The notes beneath the pieces are model-generated. The model saw only the letters and a list, made by a program, of their open reading frames with translations, was not told the origin of the DNA and searched no databases. This document shows positions 42,031 through 50,892 of a DNA stretch of 64,000 nucleotides, piece after piece. The DNA is taken from positions 1-64,000 of the forward strand of contig JAXLWK010000006.1 of assembly GCA_046328525.1 (NCBI GenBank), written 5' to 3'. Each line of letters starts with the position of its first letter. Position 1 is the stretch's first letter. Position numbers and translations under genes: made by a program. This DNA is from JBDHWG01 sp046328525. GTDB taxonomy: Bacteria; Chloroflexota; Anaerolineae; Epilineales; JAHCIE01.

Positions 42031-42140
42031 TTGGACCGCGAAGGCGTTTGGACCACGAAAGCCGCGAAAGTCCGCGAAAAACACGAAAGGGTGTCACCAG
42101 GAGGGCCTTTTCGCGCCCTTTCGCGCGTTCGTGGTCCAAT
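42031..42140. repeat. Inverted repeat D
   Basis: A short TTTGGACCGCGAAGGCG copy is followed by TTTGGACCACGAAAGCCGCG and its mirror TTTCGCGCGTTCGTGGTCCA. Element of the 6961 and 10302 family, in the leader of the DUF4062-like gene. Confidence 0.85.
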
Positions 42141-42200
42141 GGGACGCTCGATGTCGGGAGAATGATACGCGGAGTTGGGTTGGGGGGCAAGGCAAATAGT

Positions 42201-42244
42201 GTCCCCCTCTCCCAAGAATGGGAGAGGGGGGAAGGGGTGAGGGA
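42201..42244. repeat. Repeat E
   Basis: CCCCCTCTCCCAAGAATGGG-AGAGGGGG hairpin followed by GAAGGGGTGAGGG. Located just 3' of the LysM gene, where it could help end transcription. Confidence 0.8.
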
Positions 42245-42249
42245 TTGGC

Positions 42250-42774
42250 TTAGTGTTTGCCGCCGGTCGGGCAGACGATGAGGCGCTGGCCGGGGTAGAC
42301 AGTGGTCGAGGTCAGGTTGTTGCGCGCCATGATCTCGGCGACGGTGGAGCCGTAGTCGTCGGCCAGCCAGGCGATGCTCTGCCCGGCCGAGATGGTGCAG
42401 GTGAAGCAGCCGTTGGGGATGGCGGACTTGATGGGCTGGGCGGGCGCGGCCGGCTGAGCGGGGGTGGCGGGCCGCGCCGGGGCCGTCGAGGTCGCGCCGC
42501 AGCCGGGCAGCCGGAGGGTGATGCCGCTCCAGATGACGTTTGGGTTGGTGATGTTGTTTGTCTTCACCAGGGCCGCGACGGTCGTGCCGTACTTGGCGGC
42601 GATGGAGTAGAGCGTATCGCCGCGCTGGACGATGTGCGCGCAGGTCGCCGCTTCGAGCGGGTCGGCGAAGAGCGACGCCGGCAGGAAGCCGAGGGCCAGG
42701 ACGAAGACGATCGCGGCCAGGGCGATGCGCCGGCGCAGGGAAAGATGAGGCAGGCGAATGGCAAACGAGGTCAT
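42250..42774 (-). CDS. Secreted protein with two LysM domains
   Basis: 174 aa from ATG 42774 (AAGGAG upstream). Signal peptide 1-36. LysM 1 at about 45-88 (HIVQRGDTLYSIAAKYGTTVAALVKTNNI), an Ala/Pro linker, and LysM 2 at about 118-167 (CTISAGQSIAWLADDYGSTVAEIMARNNL). Binds peptidoglycan-like polymers outside the cell. Possibly co-transcribed with the cytochrome gene 27 bp upstream. Confidence 0.92.
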   Translation of the reverse strand: MTSFAIRLPHLSLRRRIALAAIVFVLALGFLPASLFADPLEAATCAHIVQRGDTLYSIAAKYGTTVAALVKTNNITNPNVIWSGITLRLPGCGATSTAPARPATPAQPAAPAQPIKSAIPNGCFTCTISAGQSIAWLADDYGSTVAEIMARNNLTSTTVYPGQRLIVCPTGGKH

Positions 42775-42801
42775 GGGTCTGTCTCCTTGAGATGACACGG
42801 A

Positions 42802-44226
42802 TTATTGCTGGGGCGAATCAGTCGGATAGGGATCAATGACAAGGGTGCGCAGGAATTCCATGAGCGCGCGCTGATCGGTCCTGGGCAGCCCGGCGAACGC
42901 GGCCCGCGCCGTCTCCGCCTCGCCGCCGTGCCACAGGATCGCCTCACTCAGCGTCGTAGCGCGGCCGTCGTGCAGCCACGGGCCGACGCTGGACACGCCC
43001 CACAGCGGGCGGGTGAGGAACATCTCCGGCGCGGCGTTCCCCTGGGGAAGAGGCTCGGCCAGGGCCTCACCCATGTCGTGCCGCTTGAGGTCGGAGTAGA
43101 TGGCGATGGGCAGGGGGGCGCCCGCGCTCGCCGGCTGGAGGCCGGTCGTCATCAGGTTGGTGCGCAGCGGCCGCGCGGCGTCCGGCGGTGTGACGGTCAT
43201 GAGCGGGTCGTTCAGGGGCAGAGCGGCGACGTGGCAGCTGGCGCAGCCAATCTGGTTGAACACGGCCTGGCCGCGCCGCGCGTCCTCGGCGCGCGCAGCA
43301 TCCTTCGGCGCGACCTGGCGCGGCGTCGGGCGCGTCGCCTGCCACAGCACGAGGGCGGTCAGGTCGGCGGAGGTCAGCTCGCCGTCCTTCGCTGCGCCCT
43401 CGACGGTGCGCAGCCCCAGGTGGCGCTCGGCGGCGTCCTGGGTGAATTCGCGCAGGGTGGCGACGGTGCCTTTGGCGCTGAACGGCTTCACGATCAGGTC
43501 TGCATCCACGCCCTGCACTTCGCGCGTGTCCAGTGTCCCGTCGGGCTTCACCGTGACGCGGCCGAAGCCGACGCCCTTGGTCAGCAGGTCCACGGTGACT
43601 GCGGCGCGACTGCCCTTGGCCTGCGTCCGCGCCGCGTCCACCTGGCGCGCGAGGTCGGCGCTCATCTCCTCGGCCAGCCGCTCCTTGAGGCCGCCACCGT
43701 AGATGGCGCGGGTGTGGCGGATGTTGGCGCGCGCGGGGTCGTCGGGCACACCGGCCTGGGAGAAGGTGTTGAGGGCGTTGTCGCCGCTGCCGCCCGGCAC
43801 ATGGATGAGCAGCCCGTCCACCGTTGTGAGTTGGCTGTGGCACGCGCTGCACGACTGGCTCTCCGGGCCGCTCATGCGCGGCAGGCCGCTGCGCTCCTTA
43901 CCGTTGATGGGGCGGCTGGCCGCGCCGTCGAGCCGGGTGAACATGAAGCGGAACAAGGTGTCGCCCTGGTGCTGGACGAAGATCGAGGGCAACGCGCCGC
44001 TGTTCACCCTGGCGGTGTCCAGGTGCGAGGCGACCGGCGCGCCATCGGTCTCGGCATCCACGGCGTCAACGATGACCGGCGGCTTTGTGGGGGCGGGCAC
44101 GGTGGCCGGCGCGTCGGCCTGGGAGAAGCGCGGGCCGGCGGCGACGGGGCCGATGACGATGGCGGCGAGGATGACAGCGCCCAGGGTGAAGAAACGCCAA
44201 TAGCGCGAGAAGAATACGAGGAGCAT
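42802..44226 (-). CDS. Di-haem oxidoreductase (c-type cytochrome)
   Basis: 474 aa from ATG 44226. N-terminal signal anchor (about 9-30), then two CxxCH haem-binding motifs: CSACH (126-130) and CASCH (in NQIGCASCHVAAL), with the DHOR-family segments LFRFMFTRLDG, LWGVSSVGPWLHDGRA and ILWHGGEA. Members of this DUF1111 (di-haem oxidoredictase-like) family act in extracytoplasmic electron transfer or peroxide-type chemistry. The electron partner is not in the window. Confidence 0.9.
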   Translation of the reverse strand: MLLVFFSRYWRFFTLGAVILAAIVIGPVAAGPRFSQADAPATVPAPTKPPVIVDAVDAETDGAPVASHLDTARVNSGALPSIFVQHQGDTLFRFMFTRLDGAASRPINGKERSGLPRMSGPESQSCSACHSQLTTVDGLLIHVPGGSGDNALNTFSQAGVPDDPARANIRHTRAIYGGGLKERLAEEMSADLARQVDAARTQAKGSRAAVTVDLLTKGVGFGRVTVKPDGTLDTREVQGVDADLIVKPFSAKGTVATLREFTQDAAERHLGLRTVEGAAKDGELTSADLTALVLWQATRPTPRQVAPKDAARAEDARRGQAVFNQIGCASCHVAALPLNDPLMTVTPPDAARPLRTNLMTTGLQPASAGAPLPIAIYSDLKRHDMGEALAEPLPQGNAAPEMFLTRPLWGVSSVGPWLHDGRATTLSEAILWHGGEAETARAAFAGLPRTDQRALMEFLRTLVIDPYPTDSPQQ

Positions 44227-44294
44227 GACGAATGAGTCCTGTACGAGTCTGGCGAAGGGCGGAAGACGTAGCAACAACGAGCAACACTAACCGT

Positions 44295-44323
44295 AGTATA
44301 GCAGAGAAAGAGGCTCGTGTCAA
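44295..44323 (-). promoter_or_regulatory. Promoter of the di-haem cytochrome gene
   Basis: Minus strand TTGACA (44318-44323), 17-bp spacer, TATACT (44295-44300), about 70 bp upstream of the start at 44226. Confidence 0.8.
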
Positions 44324-44366
44324 GAGATAACATAACGAAATCGGGGCGGCGGCGCGAATTCCGCCC

Positions 44367-44395
44367 TTGACACGCCGCCCCCTTTCGGCTATGCT
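44367..44395 (+). promoter_or_regulatory. Promoter candidate for the DNA methyltransferase gene
   Basis: TTGACA (44367-44372), 17-bp spacer, TATGCT (44390-44395). A 280-bp leader containing repeat G lies between it and the GTG at 44678. Confidence 0.65.
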
Positions 44396-44448
44396 GCCGC
44401 TGCGCCGTACCGTGCGCCCGCCTTCTCTGAAAATAACCCTGGGCAGCT

Positions 44449-44578
44449 CGCGGCGGACGGCCGCCGTAGGCTCAAGCCTACGGCTACCTAATGCAAGCCC
44501 AAGGGGCTAGGGGAGCCGTAGCGGCAGCCTCTCAGGCTTGCACCCGTAGCCCGCTGCTTCAGCGGGCGGACCTGGCGC
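44449..44578. repeat. Composite repeat G (inverse of 36782-36903)
   Basis: CCGTAGGCTCAAGCCTACGG, GCAAGCCCAAGGGGCTAGGG, GCCTCTCAGGCTTGC and AGCCCGCTGCTTCAGCGGGC in a row. No gene is seen in the interval 44227-44677; the rest is promoter and leader. Confidence 0.8.
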
Positions 44579-44677
44579 TCCGGGCGACAGCTGCCGTTTC
44601 TTGTGTCGGCGCATGCCGTCACACGGCATTCGGGTGTTGCACCGACAGCCGGTGTGTGTTTTGGGTAGAGAGGGCTT

Positions 44678-45811
44678 GTGGCAAACTCAGACTTGCCCCT
44701 GGACACGATCCTCCAGGGGGACTGCATCGAGGTGATGGCGAGGCTGCCGGAGAAGAGCGTGGACCTGGTCTTCGCCGACCCGCCGTACAATCTGCAACTG
44801 CGCCAGGCGTTGCGCCGCCCGGATACGAGCCAGGTGGACGCCGTGGACGACGCCTGGGACCGCTTCGACGACTTCGCGGCGTATGACACGTTCACGCGCG
44901 CCTGGCTGTCGGCGTGCCGCCGCGTGCTCAAGGACACGGGCGCGCTGTGGGTCATCGGCAGCTATCACAACATCTACCGCGTCGGCGCGATCCTCCAGGA
45001 CCTCGGCTACTGGATGCTCAACGACGTCGTCTGGGTCAAGACGAACCCGATGCCCCAGTTCCGTGGCGTGCGTTTCGCCAACGCCCACGAGACGTTGCTA
45101 TGGTGCATCAAGAGCCGCGGCCAGAAACGCTACACGTTCAACTACCACGCCATGAAGGCGCTGAACGACGGCAAGCAGATGCGCAGCGATTGGGCGCTGC
45201 CCATCTGCTCCGGCGCCGAGCGCTTGCGGGTGAACGGCCAGAAGGTACACGCAACCCAGAAGCCGGCGGCGCTGCTGTACCGCGTGCTGCTGGCAACGTC
45301 GAACCCGGGCGACGTCGTCCTCGACCCGTTCTTCGGCGCGGGCACGACGGGGGCGGTGGCGCGCTATCTCGGCCGCCACTACATCGGCATCGAGCGGGAG
45401 ACGGGCTACATCGAGGCGGCGCGGGCGCGCATCGCGGCGGTGACGCCGGCGGCGGATGACGACGAGGTGCGCGGGCGGTACGAGACGAAGCGCACGGCGC
45501 GGCGGGTTCCCTTCGGCGCGCTACTGGAGACGGGGCTGCTGCGGCCCGGCGATTGCTTGTATTTCGACCGTCGGCCTGATGCTGTGGCGACGGTTCTCGC
45601 CGACGGCTCGCTGCGGGTCGAGGGGGCGGGTGGCGCGGGCGCGCGCGGCTCGATCCACCAGGTCGGGGCGCTCGTCAGCGGCCTGCCGGCGTGCAACGGC
45701 TGGGAGCATTGGTACTACGTGACCGACGCCGGCGAAATGGCGGTCATTGACGAGCTGCGGGAGCGCCTGCGGCGGGAGACGTCTGGGCCGCGTGACGGGG
45801 TGACGGAGTGA
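44678..45811 (+). CDS. ccrM: CcrM-like adenine DNA methyltransferase (predicted GANTC)
   Basis: 377 aa, GTG start. Beta-class N6-adenine methyltransferase: catalytic motif DPPYN (34-38) first, then HATQKPAALLYRVLLATSNPGD and the SAM motif DPFFGAGTTG. The C-terminal 100 residues (VPFGALLETGLLRPGDCLYF...GWEHWYYV) are the CcrM/HinfI-type RAMA domain that helps read GANTC. No restriction endonuclease gene is adjacent, so it is an orphan. Its stop codon lies in tandem repeat H. Specificity is inferred from family. Confidence 0.9.
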   Translation: MANSDLPLDTILQGDCIEVMARLPEKSVDLVFADPPYNLQLRQALRRPDTSQVDAVDDAWDRFDDFAAYDTFTRAWLSACRRVLKDTGALWVIGSYHNIYRVGAILQDLGYWMLNDVVWVKTNPMPQFRGVRFANAHETLLWCIKSRGQKRYTFNYHAMKALNDGKQMRSDWALPICSGAERLRVNGQKVHATQKPAALLYRVLLATSNPGDVVLDPFFGAGTTGAVARYLGRHYIGIERETGYIEAARARIAAVTPAADDDEVRGRYETKRTARRVPFGALLETGLLRPGDCLYFDRRPDAVATVLADGSLRVEGAGGAGARGSIHQVGALVSGLPACNGWEHWYYVTDAGEMAVIDELRERLRRETSGPRDGVTE

Positions 45812-45814
45812 CGA
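45791..45814. repeat. Tandem repeat H at the end of the methyltransferase gene
   Basis: CGTGACGG-GGTGACGG-AGTGACG; the TGA at 45809-45811 within it ends the gene. Confidence 0.7.
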
Positions 45815-45827
45815 ATAGAGGTAACGC

Positions 45828-46673
45828 ATGAACCTGACTGTTTATCCTGAGGCCAACGCGTTCTTGCAGCGGGCGCAGGCGACGCTGGAGCAGGACGAGG
45901 TGCGAAGCAACCTGATCCTGGGCATCACCCTGCGGCTGGCGCGCTCCCCCGCGCCGGCCCTCCCGCCTTACCTGGCGACGGTCGAGGACGGTGGCGCGCT
46001 GGCGCTCGCGGCGATCATCACCCCGCCGCGCCACGTCCTGATTCTGGCGTGGGGCGAGGCGTGGAGGGAAGGGGCTGGCCTGGTCGCCGGCGATCTGGCC
46101 GAGCGCGGGATGCGCCCGCCCGGCGTCATCGGGCCGGCTGAGGTGGCGCGGGTCTTCGCCGACGCCTACGCCGCGCGGGCCGGTGTGGCCGTGCGCGAGG
46201 GGCTGAAGGAGTGTCTGTACGTGCTGCGACAGGTGGTATACCGGCCGGACGCGCCGGGGCGCTTTCGGATGGCCGACGCGGGCGACATCGAGCTGGTGGC
46301 GCGCTGGTACGGCGAGTTCGAGGCGGAGGCGCTCGGCGAGCACGGCGACCCGGCGGCGCTGCGCGAGCTGGCCGAGACCAAGATCGCGGCCGGCGACATC
46401 GCGCTCTGGGACGATGGCGGGCCGGTTGCGCTGGTCGGGCGGACGCGGCCGCTGCGCCACGGCATCACCATCGCGCCGGTCTACACCCCGCCCTCGTTCC
46501 GCAATCGAGGCTACGCCACGGCGTGCACCGCCACGTTCACCCAGGCGCTCCTGGACTCGGGCTACGCGTTCTGCACCCTGTTCACCAACCTGGCAAACCC
46601 CACCGCCAACAGCATCTACCAGCGCATCGGCTACCGGCCGGTGGCGTATTTCGACGAGTACCGCTTCGCCTAA
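45828..46673 (+). CDS. GNAT family N-acetyltransferase
   Basis: 281 aa. The N-terminal half is a degenerate GNAT-like domain. The C-terminal half has motif A as YTPPSFRNRGYATACTATFTQALLDSGYAFCTL and motif B NPTANSIYQRIGYRPV. FR47-like group. It starts 17 bp after ccrM, probably co-transcribed, with no clear functional link. Acceptor unknown. Confidence 0.88.
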   Translation: MNLTVYPEANAFLQRAQATLEQDEVRSNLILGITLRLARSPAPALPPYLATVEDGGALALAAIITPPRHVLILAWGEAWREGAGLVAGDLAERGMRPPGVIGPAEVARVFADAYAARAGVAVREGLKECLYVLRQVVYRPDAPGRFRMADAGDIELVARWYGEFEAEALGEHGDPAALRELAETKIAAGDIALWDDGGPVALVGRTRPLRHGITIAPVYTPPSFRNRGYATACTATFTQALLDSGYAFCTLFTNLANPTANSIYQRIGYRPVAYFDEYRFA

Positions 46674-46680
46674 CGGATTC

Positions 46681-46708
46681 TTGACGGCGGCTCACGATGC
46701 GCTACAAT
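46681..46708 (+). promoter_or_regulatory. Promoter of the MarR-EmrA-EmrB set
   Basis: TTGACG (46681-46686), 16-bp spacer, TACAAT (46703-46708). Confidence 0.8.
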
Positions 46709-46720
46709 TGCCCAAGATAG

Positions 46721-46735
46721 TTTCCGTTTCGGAAA
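46721..46735. promoter_or_regulatory. Likely MarR operator
   Basis: TTTCCG-TTT-CGGAAA, a perfect 6-bp inverted repeat with a 3-bp centre, lies just downstream of the expected transcription start and 20 bp before the MarR gene. The position suits steric autorepression. Confidence 0.7.
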
Positions 46736-46755
46736 TCATTTGCCAGGACACAACG

Positions 46756-47250
46756 ATGACGATCCTTCTTCCACCTGTGGAATTCGCGCGCCGGCTCTCT
46801 CGCTTTCGCCGCCGCCTGCAACGGCTGACCGACGACGGCCCGTGGCCCTGGCTCGACGTGGACCTGACGATGGCTCAGGCGCGGGCCTTGTACGTGATTG
46901 CCACCGAAGGCACAACCCACGGCCGGGTGCTCGCGCAAGCCCTGGGCGTGGGCGCGCCGGCCGTGTCGAAGATTGTGGACCAACTTGTCGAGCGTGGCAT
47001 GGTGACGCGCCAGGACGACCTGGAGGACCGCCGCATCGTGTGGCTCCAGGCGACCGACGCGGGCCAGACCCTCGTAGACCGCCTCACATTGAGCCAGATG
47101 GAAGGCTTGTGCAGCGTCGTCGAAGCCCTCAGCCCGGCCGAGCTGGAGGTGGTGACCGAAGCGTGGCGCATCCTGGACGGCACAAGCCGGCGTCTGCTAC
47201 ACGAGCGCGAGGGCGTCCAGGCCGAAGACGTCGTCGCTGCCATTTCCTGA
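46756..47250 (+). CDS. MarR family transcriptional regulator
   Basis: 164 aa from ATG 46756. Winged helix at about 35-105: LTMAQARALYVIATEG, RVLAQALGVGAPAVSKIVDQLVERGMVTRQDDLEDRRIVWLQAT, the typical MarR recognition helix and DxRxxx wing. Flanking helices form the dimer. It is first in a row with an EmrA-like and an EmrB-like gene, so it probably represses this exporter and itself through the palindrome at 46721. Confidence 0.93.
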   Translation: MTILLPPVEFARRLSRFRRRLQRLTDDGPWPWLDVDLTMAQARALYVIATEGTTHGRVLAQALGVGAPAVSKIVDQLVERGMVTRQDDLEDRRIVWLQATDAGQTLVDRLTLSQMEGLCSVVEALSPAELEVVTEAWRILDGTSRRLLHEREGVQAEDVVAAIS

Positions 47251-47265
47251 CGAACGCGAGCGGCG

Positions 47266-47294
47266 GTAGGGGCAGGTTTCAAACCTGCCCCTAC
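47266..47294. repeat. Palindromic repeat A, perfect 29 bp
   Basis: GTAGGGGCAGGTTT-C-AAACCTGCCCCTAC, between the MarR and EmrA-like genes. Same family as 32319-32347 and the array at 3634-3930. Confidence 0.92.
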
Positions 47295-47351
47295 TCCATC
47301 ACCCGTTTAACATTCCGAATGCCTGTTATCGTACGCAGAGGAGTCTCTACA

Positions 47352-48209
47352 ATGTCGCAAAACACCCCGAATATCGCCGCTGTGCCGTCCGGCGCCGCCG
47401 AGGGAGCGGGGCAGCCCGGCGCGGGAGCGGGGCAGCCCGGCGCGGGCGCGGGGCAGCCCGGCGCGGGCGCTCGCCCCGGCGCCGCCCCCCGGCCCCAGGC
47501 GCGGTCACGCGGCCGCGGCTGGCTACGGCTGCTCATCCTCCTGATTATCTTGCTCGGCCTCGCCGCCGTGGCCGGCTCCTTCGGGCGGCATTACTGGCAG
47601 GATCAGCAGATTTACGTGTCCACGGATAACGCCTTGGTGACGGGCGCCCTGGTCCAGGTAGGCGGCCTCAACGCCGGCCGGGTGAGCCAGATCGGCGCGG
47701 ATATTGGCGACACCGTGCAGAAGGACCAGCTGGTCGCCACCATCTCTGTGCCCAGCTCGGTGGGAACGATGCCCAACGGCCAGCCGCGGCTGGACTATCG
47801 CGGCACCGACGACATGCAGGCGCCGGTGCGCGCGCCGATGGACGGCGTCGTCGTGGCCCGCTCCGCCAATCCGGGCGATACGGTGACCCCCGGCCAGTCG
47901 CTCCTCACGATCATTGACCCGAAGCAGCTCTGGGTCATGGCGCAGGTCGAGGAGACGAAGGTCGGCCGGCTGAAGGTCGGGCAGCCGGTCGAGGTGTCGG
48001 TGGACACGCTGGACCGGGTGCTGCCGGGGCGGGTGGCGGCGATCGGGCGGGCGAGCGCGGCGACGTTCTCGCTCATCCCCTCGACCAACACGTCCGGCAA
48101 CTTCACCAAGGTCACGCAGCTCGTGCCAGTCAAGATCGCGGTGGACTACGGCCAGCTTCCGCTGACCCTCGGCAGCTCTGTCGAGGTCAAGATTCGCACG
48201 CAGGAGTAG
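47352..48209 (+). CDS. HlyD/EmrA-type membrane fusion protein
   Basis: 285 aa from ATG 47352. The N-terminal 50 residues contain a short GAGQPGA tandem repeat. One transmembrane helix (about 55-78) is followed by the periplasmic-adaptor lipoyl/barrel-sandwich halves (YVSTDNALVTGALVQVGGLNAGRVSQIGADIGDTVQKDQLVATI; APMDGVVVARSANPGDTVTPGQSLLTIIDP) and a beta-barrel part. There is no long coiled-coil hairpin, so it is a short form. It pairs with the MFS gene four bases downstream. Confidence 0.92.
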   Translation: MSQNTPNIAAVPSGAAEGAGQPGAGAGQPGAGAGQPGAGARPGAAPRPQARSRGRGWLRLLILLIILLGLAAVAGSFGRHYWQDQQIYVSTDNALVTGALVQVGGLNAGRVSQIGADIGDTVQKDQLVATISVPSSVGTMPNGQPRLDYRGTDDMQAPVRAPMDGVVVARSANPGDTVTPGQSLLTIIDPKQLWVMAQVEETKVGRLKVGQPVEVSVDTLDRVLPGRVAAIGRASAATFSLIPSTNTSGNFTKVTQLVPVKIAVDYGQLPLTLGSSVEVKIRTQE

Positions 48210-48213
48210 CGGC

Positions 48214-49809
48214 GTGGCCTCCTACAACATCCCCGTCCCCGAAACCAAGACGGGCGGCTGGTCGCTGGCCTACCAGTGGCAGGCGCTCATCGTCGTGGTC
48301 ATCGGGTCATTCATGGTGATGCTCGACACGACGGCGGTCAACATCGCCCTGCCCAAGATCATCAACGTCTTCGGGGCGTCGGTGGACAGCGCCCAGTTCG
48401 TGCTGACCGGCTACATGCTGGCCCTGGCGATTGTCATGCCGACGGCGGGCTACCTGACAGAGACCTACGGCACGAAGCGGGTCTACATGCTGTCCATGCT
48501 GTTCTTCACGCTCGGCTCGCTGCTGTGCGGCCTGTCGTGGAACGTGCAGAGCCTGGTGTTCTTCCGCATCTTGCAGGGCTTCGGCGGCGGGCTGCTGACG
48601 CCGCTTGGCATGACCATCATCTTCCGCGTCACGCCGCCGGCCAAGCGCGGCATGGTGACCGGCCTCTACGGCCTGCCTTTGCTGCTCGCGCCGGTCATCG
48701 GGCCGACCCTGGGCGGCTACATCGTCCAGTACTACGACTGGCGCTTCATCTTCACCATGAACCTGCCCATCGGCATCATCGGCATGGCTATGGCGTGGAT
48801 GATGCTGCGGGAGACGGAGCGTGTCCCGCATCTCCACTTCGACACCCGCGGCTTCTTCCTGTCGGCCTTCGGCTTCGCCTCGATCCTGTACGCTCTGGCG
48901 ACGGCGCCGGGCGACGGCTGGACGACACCGCTCAACCTGACGCTGATGGTGACGGGCAGCATCGCCCTGGTGCTCTGGGTGTTCGTAGAGCTGACGGAAA
49001 CCCACCCGCTGCTCGACCTGCGCGTCTTCAAGAACCGGACGTACTCCCTGGCCACGAGCGTAACGTTCATCGTCACCCTGGGCATGTTCTCGTCCACGTT
49101 CCTGCTGCCGCTGTTCTTGCAGGACTTCCGCGGCCTGACGCCGTTCCAATCTGGCCTGCTCCTCTTCCCCCAGGCCCTCGCCGCCGGCATGATGATGCCC
49201 ATCACCGGCCGCCTGTTCGACCGTCTCGGCCCGAGGCCGCTCATCGTGACCGGGCTGATGCTGATGGCCTTTGCGACGTGGCAGTTGAGTGACATCAGCA
49301 TGGAGATGTCCAACAAGACGCTGTACGGGATTCTGATGATCCGAGGCGTGGCGATGGGCATGGTGACGATGCCGGCGATCACGGTGGGCATGAACACGCT
49401 GCCGCACCACCTGGTGGCGCGCGGATCGGCGCTGACCAACGTGATGCGGCAGCTTTTCGGAGCGTTCGGCACGGCGATCTTCGCGTCGCTGCTCACCAGC
49501 CGCATGACCTACCACACGGCGATGCTGAAGCAGGTCGTGACGCCGGATTCGCCCGTCGTGCGCTCGACCATCGCCGCCCTCATGCGCTACGCGACGCACG
49601 AGGGCGCCGGGGCGCTCCAGTCGAAGGTGGACGCGGTCTACAGCCTGTACATGCAGCTCATCAACAAGGCGGCGGTCATGTCCTTCGACGACTGCTTCCG
49701 CCTGGCGGCCATCATCTGTGCGTTCGGCGTCATCCCCGCCCTGTTCCTGAAGAGCAAGGGCCACAGCCACCAGCCGGGCGAGACGGCCGAAGCCGTGTTG
49801 ATGGAGTAG
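48214..49809 (+). CDS. DHA2 family (EmrB/QacA-like) MFS drug exporter
   Basis: 531 aa, GTG start with AGGAG upstream. About 14 transmembrane helices, with the DHA2 motif LDTTAVNIALPKI in helix 1, GYLTETYGTKRVY in the motif A loop and the motif C region GPTLGGYIV. Works with the preceding membrane fusion protein as an EmrAB-type multidrug pump. No outer-membrane TolC gene is seen, which fits a single-membrane cell. Confidence 0.95.
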   Translation: MASYNIPVPETKTGGWSLAYQWQALIVVVIGSFMVMLDTTAVNIALPKIINVFGASVDSAQFVLTGYMLALAIVMPTAGYLTETYGTKRVYMLSMLFFTLGSLLCGLSWNVQSLVFFRILQGFGGGLLTPLGMTIIFRVTPPAKRGMVTGLYGLPLLLAPVIGPTLGGYIVQYYDWRFIFTMNLPIGIIGMAMAWMMLRETERVPHLHFDTRGFFLSAFGFASILYALATAPGDGWTTPLNLTLMVTGSIALVLWVFVELTETHPLLDLRVFKNRTYSLATSVTFIVTLGMFSSTFLLPLFLQDFRGLTPFQSGLLLFPQALAAGMMMPITGRLFDRLGPRPLIVTGLMLMAFATWQLSDISMEMSNKTLYGILMIRGVAMGMVTMPAITVGMNTLPHHLVARGSALTNVMRQLFGAFGTAIFASLLTSRMTYHTAMLKQVVTPDSPVVRSTIAALMRYATHEGAGALQSKVDAVYSLYMQLINKAAVMSFDDCFRLAAIICAFGVIPALFLKSKGHSHQPGETAEAVLME

Positions 49810-49847
49810 TTTCGACTTTTGTGGGCGTCGCGCAATGACCGCCGGTC

Positions 49848-50828
49848 TCACGCGCCGTTGGCGTGGGCGGCGGCGCGGTGCAGCTCGATCACGCGGCGGG
49901 CCGCCGTCTCGTCGGTGAACAGGACGTTGACGTGGCGGCCGAGAAGCGCGCCGAGAATGGCTTCCCCCTTCTCCGTGCCGCCGGCGACGCCGATGATCTT
50001 GTCTACCGCCGCCAGCGCGCTCAGCTCGATGCCGACTACGCGGCGGTTGATGCTGATGTCGAGCACCTGGCCGGCGATGTTGTAGTGTCGCCCGCAGACC
50101 AGGCCGATAGCGCCGCTGGCGCGAATCTCGGCCAACTCCTCGTCGCTCACGTAACCAAGCCGATATGGATTGTAGATCTCCGCCTGCGTCGAGCCGATGC
50201 CGACCAGGGCGATGTTCGCCTGGGCGCCGCGCGCCAGGGTCTCGCGCACCGACCGCTCCTGGAGCAGGGCGTCCCGCGCGACCTCGCTCTCGACGATGAG
50301 CGGCGCGTGGAGGTAGCGGCAGCGGCCGCCCAGCAGGTCGGCCAGGCGCGGCGCGAGAAGCGGGCCGACGGTAGACGACGGCTCCGAGCCGGTGCCGCCC
50401 ACGAGCTGCACGACCTCGACGTTAGGGAAGTTCATCGGCCGCAGCGCCGCCAGCATCTCATGGAGCCCGGTGCCCCACGAGATACCGACACAATCGGTCG
50501 GCTGAATGATGCTCGTCAGGTACTCGGCGGCGAGGATGCCCACGTCTACGAGCATGTCGCGGTACGACTTGCTGCCGCGCACCAGGACGCGCACCGCCTT
50601 GAGGCGGAACCGCTCGCGCAGCGCCTGCTCCAGCTCGGGCGACGTGCGCCGCGGGTCGTGCACGATGATCTCCACCACCCCCTTGCTTCGCGCCTCCGTC
50701 AGCAGCCGCGAGACGGCGGAGCGCGTCAGCCCCATCTCGTCGGCAATCTCCTGCTGCGTCTTGTCCTGGTCATAGTATTTCGTGGCGATCTGCGCCAGAT
50801 ACGCGCGGCGTTCCTCGGCCCTATCCAT
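49848..50828 (-). CDS. SorC/LsrR-type transcriptional regulator
   Basis: 326 aa from ATG 50828 (GGAGGG upstream). N-terminal helix-turn-helix (KTQQEIADEMGLTRSAVSRLLTEARSKGVVEI) and C-terminal sugar-binding domain of the SorC/DeoR-like family (VGISWGTGLHEML, VQLVGGTGSEPSSTVGP, ALVGIGSTQ, VVGIELSALAAVDKIIGVAGG). E. coli LsrR is of this family. It is divergent from an operon with LsrG- and LsrF-like genes, with overlapping promoters around a 15-bp palindrome, so it very likely controls them in response to a phosphorylated sugar-like ligand. Confidence 0.93.
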   Translation of the reverse strand: MDRAEERRAYLAQIATKYYDQDKTQQEIADEMGLTRSAVSRLLTEARSKGVVEIIVHDPRRTSPELEQALRERFRLKAVRVLVRGSKSYRDMLVDVGILAAEYLTSIIQPTDCVGISWGTGLHEMLAALRPMNFPNVEVVQLVGGTGSEPSSTVGPLLAPRLADLLGGRCRYLHAPLIVESEVARDALLQERSVRETLARGAQANIALVGIGSTQAEIYNPYRLGYVSDEELAEIRASGAIGLVCGRHYNIAGQVLDISINRRVVGIELSALAAVDKIIGVAGGTEKGEAILGALLGRHVNVLFTDETAARRVIELHRAAAHANGA

Positions 50829-50892
50829 GACACCCTCCGAGCAGGTCTCGCTGCACAAACGTGACGGTTTACGACCGGCGTGCCGATTTCTA

